Under the pieces are notes generated by a model that was given only the letters and a program-made list of their open reading frames with translations, was not told where the DNA came from and searched no databases. The position numbers and the translations under genes are program-made. 64,000 nucleotides of DNA, taken from NCBI GenBank assembly GCA_023391635.1, contig JAEWAQ010000022.1, positions 1 to 64,000 on the forward strand, written 5' to 3'. Shown in pieces: positions 1 through 8,410 of the stretch. The stretch is from Bacillota bacterium. Lineage in GTDB: Bacteria; Bacillota; Bacilli; Paenibacillales; Paenibacillaceae. Numbering within the stretch: position 1 is the stretch's first letter; each line of letters opens with the position of its first letter.

Positions 1-19
1 GTCTTGTAATGTTAAGCAT
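1..19 (-). CDS. 5' end of a minus-strand gene cut by the window edge
   Basis: Reading leftward from position 19 there is an ATG followed by codons for L-N-I-T-R, after which the window ends. A good ribosome-binding site (GGGAGG) lies about 5 bases upstream of the ATG. The gene would start 44 bases after the RidA stop codon, so it is probably the next gene of the same minus-strand operon. Nothing can be said about its product from five codons. Confidence 0.5.
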
Positions 20-62
20 GTCTACCTCCCGGGATGTCTGGAATCTGCTTTATTTACGGCTG

Positions 63-524
63 TTACTCGATTTCGACGATCAGTTCGATTTCGACCGGGG
101 TGTTGAACGGCAATTCATTCGCGGAGATCGCCGCACGGGCATGCTTGCCCTTCTCTCCGAACACTTCGACCAACAGCTCGGAAGCGCCGTTAATGACGAA
201 CGGCTGCTCTGCGAATCCGTCGGCGGAATTGACGAACGCCAGCATCTTGACGACTTGCTTCACCCGATCGAGATCGCCCAGATGCTCCTTCAAGACGGCG
301 ATAATATTGATCATGACCTGGCGGGCCGCTTCCTTCCCTTGCTCGATGGTCAGATCGCTGCCGACCTTGCCTTCATACATCAGCTTGCCGTTGATCCGAC
401 AGTCGCAGCCGGACGTATAGACCAGATTGCCTACGGTTTTGGCCGGAACGTATTCCGCTACCGGCGTCGGCACCTTCCCGAGTACGATTCCCAATTCCTC
501 CAGCTTCCGTTCGATTTGCGCCAT
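63..524 (-). CDS. RidA/YjgF/UK114 family protein
   Basis: A 153-residue protein of the RidA (YjgF/YER057c/UK114) family, whose characterised members hydrolyse reactive enamine/imine intermediates released by PLP enzymes. The family pattern is visible: 'LVYTSG' near residue 35, a 'GKVGSDLT...EGKEAA' stretch, and an 'AFVNS..GF..QP.V.NGASELLVEVFGEKGKHARAA' C-terminal half that contains the conserved Arg. It is a little longer than the roughly 125-residue RidA core, as in the YjgH/UK114-like subgroup. The start is the ATG at 524, 8 bases after AGGAGG; an in-frame TTG lies two codons earlier. It is downstream of a D-aminoacylase and a PLP-dependent D-amino-acid enzyme, which fits detoxification of imines made by the latter. 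Confidence 0.9.
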   Translation of the reverse strand: MAQIERKLEELGIVLGKVPTPVAEYVPAKTVGNLVYTSGCDCRINGKLMYEGKVGSDLTIEQGKEAARQVMINIIAVLKEHLGDLDRVKQVVKMLAFVNSADGFAEQPFVINGASELLVEVFGEKGKHARAAISANELPFNTPVEIELIVEIE

Positions 525-551
525 TTGCAATTCCTCCTAGAATGTTCTGGT

Positions 552-2180
552 TTAGCCTTCGTGATGACCGCAGCCGCAGCCGCCGCTGTGATGCTGGATC
601 GGAATGAAGCGCCCAGCCCTTGCTTGCGAATGTTGCTTCTCCGACATCGTCGGTTCGCCGTTGACGATAATGTGGGAGATGCCGTCCGGATATTGAATCG
701 GGTCCCGGTAATCCGCCTTGTCGCAGATCGTATCCGGATTGAATATGACCAGGTCGGCCATATAGCCGGGAACGAGCAGCCCCCTGTTGCCGAGCTTGAA
801 GCGTGCCGCCGGGAATGAGGTCACCTTGCGCACGGCCTGCTCCAAGGTGAGCGCCTTGTCTTCGCGGACATATTTGGCGAACAGTCTCGGGAACGTTCCG
901 TAGGATCTCGGATGGGGCTTGCCCGTGACGCATCCGAGACTGTCCGAGGCGATCAGCGCCCGATCGTACCGAACGACCTTGCTGACGTCCGCTTCTTCCA
1001 TATGGAAGTATACGATCGACACTTCGCCGTGCTCTCTTGCGAGCAGCTCCATCATCGCGTCTTCCGGGTCCATCCCGAACAGCTCGCTCACTTCGAGCAT
1101 ATGCTTGCCTTCGAGCGCTTTCCCGGCTTCGGTGACGGCAGCGGAAATGTAGACGCTCTGCCACCCCGTGGACACGACCAGATTGTCCCAGTCCTCCTGT
1201 TCGGCGCGGAGCTCCCGCTTGATCCGCTCCCGCGTCTGGCGATCCGCGAGCCGTTCAAGCGTCGCCGCGATACCGCCTTCCAGCGCCCAGGGAGGCAGAA
1301 TGGTCGTCAGCGTCGTCGAACCGGCGGAATACGGATACACGTCGCAGGTAACGTCCATCCCGCGGCTCCGCGCTTCCTCGATCAGCCCGATCGCCTCTTC
1401 GATTTTGCCCCAATTCGCCGCTCCGGCCGCTTTCAGGTGGCTGATATGCAGCGAAACGCCGCTAGCCTCGGCAATCCAGATGACCTCGCGCACCGACGGC
1501 AGCAGGTTATTGCCTTCCCCGCGGATATGCGTGGCGAGCAGGCCGTTATACTTGGCCACGACGCGGCATAGCTCTGCGATCTCCGTACGGTCGGTGTAGC
1601 TGCCCGGCGCATACAGCAAGCCGATCGACAGCCCGAGCGCTCCCGCACGCATTCCTTCCTCTAGCAGCGCCTTCATCTCCCGCAGCTCGTCGGCGTTAGC
1701 CGGCCGATTGTCGAAGCCCATGACGGAGATGCGCAAGGCGCCATGCGCGACATACGTCGCCACATTTTCCGACGGGCGCGACTTGGCCAGGACATCGATA
1801 TATTCCCCAATCGTCTCCCACGGCCATTCCCACTGCGTCGTGCCGATGACGGGACCTACGTATTTCTTCAACTGATCGGCTCTCTTCTTCAAGTAAGGCG
1901 CAGGCGCCAGACCGCAGTTGCCGACCACTTCCGTCGTGACGCCCTGCTGAATTTTGAATTCGCTTAACGGTTGGTCGAGGATGAGCAGGTCGGAGTGGCA
2001 GTGGCCGTCGATGAAGCCCGGCGCGACGACTTGATCATGCGCATCGATCTCCTTGGCGCTCTCCTGTTCGAATCGGCCCAGCCGTACGATGGCGCCGTCC
2101 TTGATCCCCACGTTGCCGTGGTACCACGGATTCCCCGTTCCGTCTACGATCTTTCCGTTCTTGATCAGCAGATCGAGCAT
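552..2180 (-). CDS. N-acyl-D-amino-acid deacylase (D-aminoacylase), amidohydrolase superfamily
   Basis: A 542-residue amidohydrolase-fold enzyme that most likely removes the acyl group from N-acyl-D-amino acids in the cytoplasm. It begins with the composite beta-sandwich segment 'LLIKNGKIVDGTG'. The metal-binding HxH motif follows ('GFIDGHCHSD', about residue 58), then 'HISHLKAAG' (about 245) and a late Asp in 'ASDSLGCVTGKPHPRSYG' (about 410), all in the order seen in D-aminoacylases. The C-terminal region 'GYMADLVIFNPDTI' returns to the small sandwich domain, and the tail is His/Gly/Cys-rich ('HHSGGCGCGHHEG'), which is unusual and could bind metal. Start ATG at 2180 with an upstream AAGGGGAG. 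It lies 18 bases after the PLP-enzyme gene, so the two are probably co-transcribed. Confidence 0.88.
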   Translation of the reverse strand: MLDLLIKNGKIVDGTGNPWYHGNVGIKDGAIVRLGRFEQESAKEIDAHDQVVAPGFIDGHCHSDLLILDQPLSEFKIQQGVTTEVVGNCGLAPAPYLKKRADQLKKYVGPVIGTTQWEWPWETIGEYIDVLAKSRPSENVATYVAHGALRISVMGFDNRPANADELREMKALLEEGMRAGALGLSIGLLYAPGSYTDRTEIAELCRVVAKYNGLLATHIRGEGNNLLPSVREVIWIAEASGVSLHISHLKAAGAANWGKIEEAIGLIEEARSRGMDVTCDVYPYSAGSTTLTTILPPWALEGGIAATLERLADRQTRERIKRELRAEQEDWDNLVVSTGWQSVYISAAVTEAGKALEGKHMLEVSELFGMDPEDAMMELLAREHGEVSIVYFHMEEADVSKVVRYDRALIASDSLGCVTGKPHPRSYGTFPRLFAKYVREDKALTLEQAVRKVTSFPAARFKLGNRGLLVPGYMADLVIFNPDTICDKADYRDPIQYPDGISHIIVNGEPTMSEKQHSQARAGRFIPIQHHSGGCGCGHHEG

Positions 2181-2198
2181 GGCGTTTCTCCCCTTCCC

Positions 2199-3287
2199 TT
2201 AAGACAGCATTCCGCGGCCGGCCACCGGCACTTGCCGCCATTCGTCCCGATCCCGCAGCCAGACCGAATTGTGAAGATTGACGGTGGAGCAGATATGATT
2301 GGGAATAATGTCCAGCGTATCGCCGACATGCCAGCCGTGAGGACGGCTGCAAGCGATCATCCCGTGCTCTTCGTTCATTCTCTCCAGCACGGCATCGGGG
2401 CAACCGACAATTTCACCGAATCCTTCCAGGAACAGCGGCGGTTTGCCGGGCTGCACGTCGGTCGCGAACGTTTTGCTGCCCCCGTCGATGACGGCCCGCA
2501 CCGGGGAGGGGACGCTGACGACCGTAACTTTCACGACGGCAGCGGCATCTTCCCGATTGCAAGCCCCCATCTTCGTCAACATTCGATCGTTGAAGATGTA
2601 CGTGCCCGGGCGAATTTCCGTTACGCCCTTCACGCCGGCAGCATGCACTGCAGTCGGCGACGATCCGACGCTCACATGGCGAACGCTTACCCCGGCAGCG
2701 CGCATCTGCTCGGCAGTCCGAACCATCAACTCGCCTTCCTCCCGGCCGGCCCCGGCCAGGTCCAGCGTCGTCTCACCTTGCAGAATGGCGCCTCTGAACG
2801 TGAAGATGCCGCTTAGCTCCAGGCCGGGAAGCGAGGCGATGAAGCGTCCCATTTCGGTTGCCTCATGGAGGGGAATCCCCGTTCGGTGAAGGCCGGTATC
2901 TAGCTCCAGCCTGACATCCAACCGGCAATTCGCCTCTTCCGCTTTGCGCGCCAGCAGCTTGGCCCCTTCCGCGCTATCCACTCCGACCGCGATGCGATGG
3001 TGCCGGGCCAGCGCGATTACGCGATCGATCTTGGAAGGAACGACGATCGGATAAGCGATGAAGATATCGTCGATTCCCTGGGAAGCCATCACTTCGGCCT
3101 CGCTCACTTTGGCGACGGTGATCCCCTTTGCTCCGGCCTTGATCTGCTCTCTGGCGAACTCGGGAATTTTGTGCGTTTTGATATGGGGACGCAGGTCCAC
3201 GCCATTCTGTCGTGCCTGCTCGGCCATTCGCCGAATGTTATGCATCATCGTCTCACGGTCAATCACGATACAAGGCGTTTCGAGCAT
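2199..3287 (-). CDS. D-threonine aldolase / D-serine dehydratase-like PLP enzyme (DSD1 family)
   Basis: A 362-residue fold-type III PLP enzyme of the alanine-racemase-like DSD1/D-threonine aldolase family. 'TPCIVIDRETMMHNI' opens the barrel, and 'LRPHIKTHK' near residue 33 carries the Lys that binds PLP. The C-terminal domain has the family's metal-binding His and Cys in 'IIPNHICSTVNL' (about residue 325). Known members either cleave D-threonine-type beta-hydroxy amino acids to glycine plus aldehyde or dehydrate D-serine; the sequence alone does not separate these. Start ATG at 3287 with GGAGG about 10 bases upstream. It is the first of three genes (this enzyme, D-aminoacylase, RidA), suggesting a route in which N-acyl-D-amino acids are deacylated, then cleaved or deaminated, with RidA clearing imines. 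Confidence 0.85.
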   Translation of the reverse strand: MLETPCIVIDRETMMHNIRRMAEQARQNGVDLRPHIKTHKIPEFAREQIKAGAKGITVAKVSEAEVMASQGIDDIFIAYPIVVPSKIDRVIALARHHRIAVGVDSAEGAKLLARKAEEANCRLDVRLELDTGLHRTGIPLHEATEMGRFIASLPGLELSGIFTFRGAILQGETTLDLAGAGREEGELMVRTAEQMRAAGVSVRHVSVGSSPTAVHAAGVKGVTEIRPGTYIFNDRMLTKMGACNREDAAAVVKVTVVSVPSPVRAVIDGGSKTFATDVQPGKPPLFLEGFGEIVGCPDAVLERMNEEHGMIACSRPHGWHVGDTLDIIPNHICSTVNLHNSVWLRDRDEWRQVPVAGRGMLS

Positions 3288-3423
3288 ACTATCGCTTCCT
3301 CCCCCAATGAGCCTTGAACTTTGAACTTTACGTAATCATTATATCCCTGCCCGCTTAGGCATAATATCCAACAGGTTTCAGAAAACGTCCGATTATTGCG
3401 GATGAATGGCTTTCGGGAATAAG

Positions 3424-3447
3424 AAAAAACCCTTCCGAAGAAGAGTT
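3424..3447 (-). terminator. Rho-independent terminator after the AAA-VWA gene
   Basis: On the minus strand AACTCTTC and GAAGGGTT form an 8-bp stem (one G-U pair) closed by a UUCG tetraloop and followed by a run of T. It lies 7 bases past the stop codon at 3454 and should end the two-gene transcript that begins near 6.1 kb. Confidence 0.8.
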
Positions 3448-3453
3448 TTGTTC

Positions 3454-5613
3454 CTACAAATGCCGGGCGATCGTCCGAACCAGCCTGGCGGGAAATTCGT
3501 TCAGATCGGTAATGTCCAGATAGCGGCGATCTCCGTATATGCGATGGATGACATCCTTGTCGTGGCCGATCGCGGCGGCGAGGAAGGCCACGCCCTTGCG
3601 CTCATATTCGGAGATCGTCGTCTGCATGTCCCGTACGGCGTACTCGCCGGTATAGTCGTCCATCGCTTTCGGCTGGCCGTCGCTTATGCTGATCAGCAGC
3701 TTGGTCTTCTGCGGAGCGGCAGCCAGCCGTTCGGCCATGATCCGGAGCGCCATGCCGTCACGATTGTTGCTTCTGGGGCGAATGCCCATCAGCCGGTACC
3801 GATCCCCCGGATCGACCCGGTGCAGGTCGGCATAGGCGTAGATCGACATCCTCTCGAGCCTGGAGACGTCTGCCGTATCGCCGTAAATCATGACGGGAAT
3901 GCGGCAGTGCAGGCAATATTCGTACACAGCGATCACCGCGCGCTTCGCCGCTTCCAATCTTCCGAAAGCCGACATCGACGCGGATTCGTCCACCCTTAAG
4001 CCGACCGCAAGCGACGGAGCGTCCGCCGGAGGACGCTTCTTGGCGAAATACCGGAAATCCCGGTATGCGACGCTGTCCGCCAGAAATCTTCCTCCATCGT
4101 AACGGTACCTCGCAAATTCGGAAGACGCTTCATGCTCGAGCAGGGGCAGCGTTTTTCTGGCCGTTTCCCGCACGATGGGCAACAATCCCCTGCTTATGCG
4201 CTTGTACTCCGATTCGTGTTCCGCTTCGAAGTCCGACCGGTGAACGATGAGCTTCACGCCGGCGTGCACGGACCCAGCCGCGATCTCTCTCGCTTCCCGG
4301 TTCAGCTTCCGGCGGAAGTCGCGTTCCCGCTGCATCGCTTCTGCCGTCAACGATTCGGACTTCGCCTCCCGAAACTGCGGAGAGCCATCCCCTTCGAAAT
4401 CCGAGCGCTCGGAGAAGGTGGAATCGTCCGCCGCCCGAGAGGCGCTTGGCTCGCTGTCGGCGGCCTTCTTCAATACGATGCCCGACTTCTCCTCGCGGTC
4501 GTCCGCACGGTCGGCATCGGCAGCCTCTTCGGGGCCTTCGTCAAGCTCGCCCTCGGTCCGCAATGTTATCGCATCGTCCGTATTTCGTTTTTTTTTTACT
4601 TCCTCCGAAGCTGCATTCAGTCGGTCCCACAAGCCACGGCTGGCGAGCGCCTCTTCCAGGATGGCGATTTCCTCGAGATCGGTCGTGATCTTGTAGATGA
4701 CCTTATGATACAGCGATTGTTTCGGATCGGCGCCGCCGGCGACCGCATCCGCCCAGTAGAAGTAAGACCGCATGCCCGCCACGCCTTTGATCGCATGGGC
4801 ACGGGCCGTCTGATCCAAAATCATGATGGCGTCTGCCAATGCTTCCAGCATCGAGGCCTCGCGATACCCGGTCTTGGCCACGGCACGTTCGATCATGACG
4901 TCCTTGGCGGGCAGCTCCATCTTCTCCGTATGCTGAATTCTGTCGCGCAGCGCTTCGTTCAGCGGCTTCGTCCCCGCATAGCCGCGGTTGGTCGTGATGA
5001 CCGCGATGAAATCCGGATGTCGGCGAACGATCTCGGTCGGCAGGTTCAGGCTGCCATCCGGCTCCAGCGCGGAGTTCAGCGCCATCAGCACCGAGGCGTC
5101 GCGGATGACGTTCGGTTCCTGAATCTCCAGGACATACCCGTTACGGTACGCCCTGACGATCTCCGAAGGGTAGAACCGGTATTCCACCTCGCTGCGTTCA
5201 TCCGATTCTCCCCGCTCTTCCCGATCGCCTGAGCCGCCGATTGCCTCATCCGCCTCCATCTCCTGCTGCACAGGGGGAATCACCGGCAGGATCGCGCCGA
5301 TGACGTCCGTCTTATCCATATCGGCGAAGCAAGTCACCTTCACGTAAGGCAGCCCGAAATTCGCGGACAACGCTTTGGCGAGCTGCGTCTTGCCCGAGCC
5401 GGCGTCGCCTTCCAGCAAAATGTTGGCGATCTTCATCTCCCCGCGGTTCCAGTTGCGCTTGACCTCTTCGCAGATCCGCCTCTCTTCCTCGCTGATCGCG
5501 TGTGAAGGCGGCTTGCGCCAGACAAGCGATTGCTCCTCCTCCGTCAGCTGTCTGCCAGGAGACAGCCGGTACCGGGCGAGGTCGTTCTCATTCGTATGCT
5601 CCTTCACTTTCAA
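3454..5613 (-). CDS. AAA+ ATPase fused to a VWA domain (CobS/CobT or MoxR/VWA-like)
   Basis: A 719-residue protein joining two domains that are usually separate partners. The N-terminal half (about 50-320) is a MoxR/CobS-type AAA+ module: Walker A 'GDAGSGKT', a Walker B-like 'YVLEIQE', sensor-1 'AVITTNRG', and 'EALRDRIQH'. A charged, low-complexity linker spans about 350-430. The C-terminal part (about 500-719) is a von Willebrand A domain with a complete MIDAS signature: 'RVDESASMS' (DxSxS) and 'ISISDGQP'. Such pairs act as metal chelatases (CobS-CobT, BchI-BchD) or as chaperones that remodel or metallate a client. No cobalamin gene is near, so the client is unknown. The likely TTG start at 5613 overlaps the upstream TGA by 4 bases (TTGA), implying translational coupling. 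Confidence 0.82.
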   Translation of the reverse strand: MKVKEHTNENDLARYRLSPGRQLTEEEQSLVWRKPPSHAISEEERRICEEVKRNWNRGEMKIANILLEGDAGSGKTQLAKALSANFGLPYVKVTCFADMDKTDVIGAILPVIPPVQQEMEADEAIGGSGDREERGESDERSEVEYRFYPSEIVRAYRNGYVLEIQEPNVIRDASVLMALNSALEPDGSLNLPTEIVRRHPDFIAVITTNRGYAGTKPLNEALRDRIQHTEKMELPAKDVMIERAVAKTGYREASMLEALADAIMILDQTARAHAIKGVAGMRSYFYWADAVAGGADPKQSLYHKVIYKITTDLEEIAILEEALASRGLWDRLNAASEEVKKKRNTDDAITLRTEGELDEGPEEAADADRADDREEKSGIVLKKAADSEPSASRAADDSTFSERSDFEGDGSPQFREAKSESLTAEAMQRERDFRRKLNREAREIAAGSVHAGVKLIVHRSDFEAEHESEYKRISRGLLPIVRETARKTLPLLEHEASSEFARYRYDGGRFLADSVAYRDFRYFAKKRPPADAPSLAVGLRVDESASMSAFGRLEAAKRAVIAVYEYCLHCRIPVMIYGDTADVSRLERMSIYAYADLHRVDPGDRYRLMGIRPRSNNRDGMALRIMAERLAAAPQKTKLLISISDGQPKAMDDYTGEYAVRDMQTTISEYERKGVAFLAAAIGHDKDVIHRIYGDRRYLDITDLNEFPARLVRTIARHL

Positions 5614-6089
5614 TACCCCATATCCTTCAAAATTCTAGACAGCGTGCGCAGCCGTTCGCCGATCATCTCGCCGTCGTCGCTGAGCGCCTGGTTGAACAGC
5701 TTGATATCTTCGTTGATCTTGTCGTTATCCGTGCATACCGCCACCGTCATCGCATTCCCCTGCAGGCCGACCCGGTCGATGACCGGCTCCTGGGAATCAT
5801 ATAGATGCTCGAACCGGTAAGCTTCCTGAAAATGCTCCATCGTCCGGCAGATGAGAATGGACAGGTCCAGCACGCGGTGCAGCGGAAGTTCCTCCGATTG
5901 CCGAGACCACTTCTCGCCTGTGTAGCGCCATACTTTGGCTGAAATATCGACTTTGCCGCGATCGTTCCACTGGGCGAGTCCAAGCGACAGTCCCTTCGCA
6001 TCCGTGTTTCCGGCATAACGCCCGTCGACCTGCTCGTAGTTGTCCGATACGATGACCGGTTTATGCTTCAATGTCGTCGGTATTTTCAT
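5610..6089 (-). CDS. Conserved hypothetical protein upstream of the AAA-VWA gene (possibly DUF6530-like)
   Basis: A 159-residue soluble protein with no signal peptide or membrane segment. Visible features are 'SLGLAQWNDRGKVDISAKVWRYTGEKWSRQSEEL' in the middle and a helical C-terminus ending 'RLRTLSRILKDMGY'. I do not recognise it with certainty; it resembles small Firmicutes proteins labelled DUF6530. The ATG at 6089 is chosen because GGGGGT lies about 8 bases before it; an in-frame ATG five codons earlier is poorly placed. The stop overlaps the start of the AAA-VWA gene, so the two proteins are made together and may act together, for example as client or adaptor. Its upstream region contains a 23-bp palindrome. 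Confidence 0.7.
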   Translation of the reverse strand: MKIPTTLKHKPVIVSDNYEQVDGRYAGNTDAKGLSLGLAQWNDRGKVDISAKVWRYTGEKWSRQSEELPLHRVLDLSILICRTMEHFQEAYRFEHLYDSQEPVIDRVGLQGNAMTVAVCTDNDKINEDIKLFNQALSDDGEMIGERLRTLSRILKDMGY

Positions 6090-6120
6090 GATCAATACCC
6101 CCATTTGAATGTTTAGTTAA

Positions 6121-6143
6121 TTAGTAATTTACTAAATTACTAA
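6121..6143. promoter_or_regulatory. 23-bp perfect AT-rich palindrome, candidate operator
   Basis: Two 11-base arms (TTAGTAATTTA and TAAATTACTAA) flank a single central base. The element lies 32 bases upstream of the start of the conserved hypothetical gene at 6089, in a region where further partial copies of TTAGTAA/TTAGTTAA occur. Odd-length AT-rich palindromes of this kind are typical dimeric-repressor sites (MarR- or TetR-like), but the regulator is unknown. Confidence 0.55.
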
Positions 6144-6190
6144 ACAAGTATGCATCATGTCACTTTCGATTGTCAACCCTCCGCAACGCG

Positions 6191-6219
6191 AAAAAAAAAC
6201 CATGGAGTCGTCTCCATGG
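6191..6219 (-). terminator. Rho-independent terminator of the carbohydrate locus
   Basis: On the minus strand CCATGGAG, a 4-base loop and CTCCATGG are followed by nine T residues. It sits 17 bases beyond the stop of the Gfo/Idh/MocA oxidoreductase and marks the end of that transcript. Confidence 0.9.
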
Positions 6220-6235
6220 CTCTGCAAGCTGCCGA

Positions 6236-7297
6236 TTACAGCGATATTTCTTTCCCGAGCGCGGCGGACCGGTAGATCGCATCCATCACTTCGGACGTGA
6301 TCATCACTTGGTCGATGTTCGCCCGGCCTTTGTCGTTCGCGGCCGCGGATCGCAGGAAATCGTCGATCTCCGAGGCGAACTTGTCCGCCTTTGCGAACGA
6401 AGGGCTCGTCTCCAGCAGGACGCCGTCCTTGGCCCCGTACACCTTGAAATCGCCGCTGCCGTAATCGAGCTTGACGCCAGCCTTGTCGCCCAGAAATTCC
6501 ACGAACATCGCGGATTCCCCGATATTTTGCGCCCACGCCCCGTTCAGGCTGATCGTCGGACCCGACGTGCGCAGCAGCCCGGTCACGAAATCCTCCACGT
6601 CGTACGTGCCGTTATAATTCGGCGGACCGGCCCACATATTCACGAATGCGTATGCCTTCATGTCCTTCGCCAGCTCGCCGTAGATTTCGCCTGACACGGT
6701 CCGAACGTCGGGTTGTCCCAGACTGTAGAAGATCAGATCGAGGAAGTGGACGCCCCAGTCGATCAAGACGCCGCCGCCCGACTTCGATTTCGTCGTGAAC
6801 GGCCCTCCGAGCCCTGGAATCGAACGATGCGCGCGGAAGGAGCAGTAGACGTGATAGACGCGCCCCAGCTCGCCGCCGGCGATCATGTCCTTGATCCGAT
6901 TGACGCCCGTCGCGTAACGGTTGACGACGCCGATGTTCAGAATCCGGCCGTTGCGGTCCGCCGCCGCCTTCATCTCGCGGACTTGCTCCATGTTCAACGC
7001 GGCCGGCTTCTCGCAGAGAACGTGCTTGCCCGCGTTCAGGCAGTCGATGGCAATCGGCGCATGCGTATCGTTCGGCGTGCAGATCGAGACGGCTTCGACC
7101 TCGTCGTCTTCGAGGATCGTTCGGTAGTCAGCGGACGTGTGCGGCACGTTGAATTCGGCGGCAAGAGAACGGGCGCGATCCTCGAGCGGATCGACGAGGT
7201 ATTTGATTTCGGCCCTGTCGCTGTTGTGGTAATGCTGGACGTGCTGCGTTTTAGCGATCATGCCGCAGCCGATGACGGCTACTTTCATCTTGTTCAC
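6236..7297 (-). CDS. Gfo/Idh/MocA family NAD(P)-dependent oxidoreductase
   Basis: About 353 residues. The N-terminal Rossmann fold has 'VAVIGCGMIAKTQH' (dinucleotide-binding glycines), followed by the family signature 'GKHVLCEKPAALN' with the conserved EKP near residue 95. 'GGGVLIDWGVHFLDL' near residue 175 carries the catalytic-region Asp/His. Members oxidise or reduce hydroxyls of sugars, inositols or sugar acids. The start is uncertain: a GTG at 7297 sits about 8 bases after GGGGGGA, and an ATG follows three codons later at 7288. It is the last gene of the sugar locus and probably processes the imported or phosphorolysed sugar. The exact substrate cannot be read from sequence. Confidence 0.88.
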   Translation of the reverse strand: MNKMKVAVIGCGMIAKTQHVQHYHNSDRAEIKYLVDPLEDRARSLAAEFNVPHTSADYRTILEDDEVEAVSICTPNDTHAPIAIDCLNAGKHVLCEKPAALNMEQVREMKAAADRNGRILNIGVVNRYATGVNRIKDMIAGGELGRVYHVYCSFRAHRSIPGLGGPFTTKSKSGGGVLIDWGVHFLDLIFYSLGQPDVRTVSGEIYGELAKDMKAYAFVNMWAGPPNYNGTYDVEDFVTGLLRTSGPTISLNGAWAQNIGESAMFVEFLGDKAGVKLDYGSGDFKVYGAKDGVLLETSPSFAKADKFASEIDDFLRSAAANDKGRANIDQVMITSEVMDAIYRSAALGKEISL

Positions 7298-7359
7298 TCG
7301 GTCATCCCCCCGGTAGATTGGAACTGAAGCCAGCATACCAGAGCTTGCGCCGCGATGAT

Positions 7360-8301
7360 TTAGCCTGATTCGTCTTCCTGTTGTGCCTGATTTGCGTTCG
7401 TCGCGATCGCTTGGTATTCGGTCGGGGAGAGTCCGAAGTGAAGACGGAACGCTTTGCTGAACGAATGAATCGATTGGTAGCGGAGCTTGTCGGCGATCTG
7501 GGTAACGGTCAGCCGGCCTTCCCGCAGCAGCTCGACGGCTTGCTCGAACCGCTTGCGGTTGTAGTACTCCTGGATCGTCAGCCCGACTTCCTTGGAGAAC
7601 TGATGGGACAAGTAGGAATAGCTGTAATGCAGCTCTTCCGCCATCGCTCCGAGCTCCGTGATCCGGTGCAAATTCTCTTCGATATATTGGATGACTTCAT
7701 GGACCGGCTTCGTCACGCCCTTGCCCTGCAGCATCGGCGAATACGCCGTCTCCCGGCTGTCGTGGAAGCTGCGATAAGCCAGCACGACAATCTGCTGCAA
7801 GTAAGCGCCGATCATGAAGGAGGAATAGCTTTTCAAGTTGACCAATTCCTTGAATATGCCTGTGAACGGAGCCTCGATGCCGAGCATGTTGGAAACGACG
7901 GGCTGCGGCGTCTGATCGAACATTTTCCGGATATGCTCCAACGCAAGAGGCTCGCCTTCCCCTTCTCCCGCGAAATCGAACCCGACGTAATAATACCGGA
8001 ACGGATCTTCATCGTCCGCCCGACAGGCGTGGATTTCCCCGGGAACGTTAAGCACGATATCGCCTTCCTTGACCGGATGGGACGTTCCGCCGGCCTTGAA
8101 CCAGCCTTGGCCTGAGACGATATAGCTGAGCTCGTAACAGAATTGCTCGTGCTCGTCGACGACATATCCGCCTCGGCAGCTCAAATCCCCGACTTGGAAG
8201 AGCCGGATCGATTCGAACCGCTGCGGGTTCTCGAAATAAATATGGTCAAAATGAAAGTCTTTGCGATTGTTTATGGATTCATAGGTCACTTCTTGGCCCA
8301 T
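7360..8301 (-). CDS. AraC family transcriptional regulator with N-terminal cupin domain
   Basis: A 313-residue regulator. The N-terminal part (about 30-170) is an AraC-type cupin sensor ('GDIVLNVPGEIHACRADDEDPFRYYYVGFDF'). The C-terminal 100 residues hold two helix-turn-helix motifs, the second in the family signature form ('VTQIADKLRYQSIHSFSKAFRLHFGLSPTEYQ'). It most likely binds a sugar and activates the adjacent GH130/transport genes. The ATG at 8301 lies 5 bases after GGGGTGA; a GTG three codons upstream is an alternative. The gene lies between the GH130 gene and the oxidoreductase on the same strand. Confidence 0.9.
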   Translation of the reverse strand: MGQEVTYESINNRKDFHFDHIYFENPQRFESIRLFQVGDLSCRGGYVVDEHEQFCYELSYIVSGQGWFKAGGTSHPVKEGDIVLNVPGEIHACRADDEDPFRYYYVGFDFAGEGEGEPLALEHIRKMFDQTPQPVVSNMLGIEAPFTGIFKELVNLKSYSSFMIGAYLQQIVVLAYRSFHDSRETAYSPMLQGKGVTKPVHEVIQYIEENLHRITELGAMAEELHYSYSYLSHQFSKEVGLTIQEYYNRKRFEQAVELLREGRLTVTQIADKLRYQSIHSFSKAFRLHFGLSPTEYQAIATNANQAQQEDESG

Positions 8302-8410
8302 GGCTGTCACCCCGGATCAGCGACGATTTATGAAGAGCATATCACATTCAGGCTCCGCATGCCGGATGTCGGGGGATTCGTTCCATGCCCTTAGCGTTCA
8401 ACAGCCCTCT

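Noticed and set aside
373..1164. Long minus-strand open frame inside the D-aminoacylase gene
   Set aside because: It is an alternative frame of a gene with complete motifs; its translation is Arg/Gly-rich and unlike any protein, as expected from high G+C.
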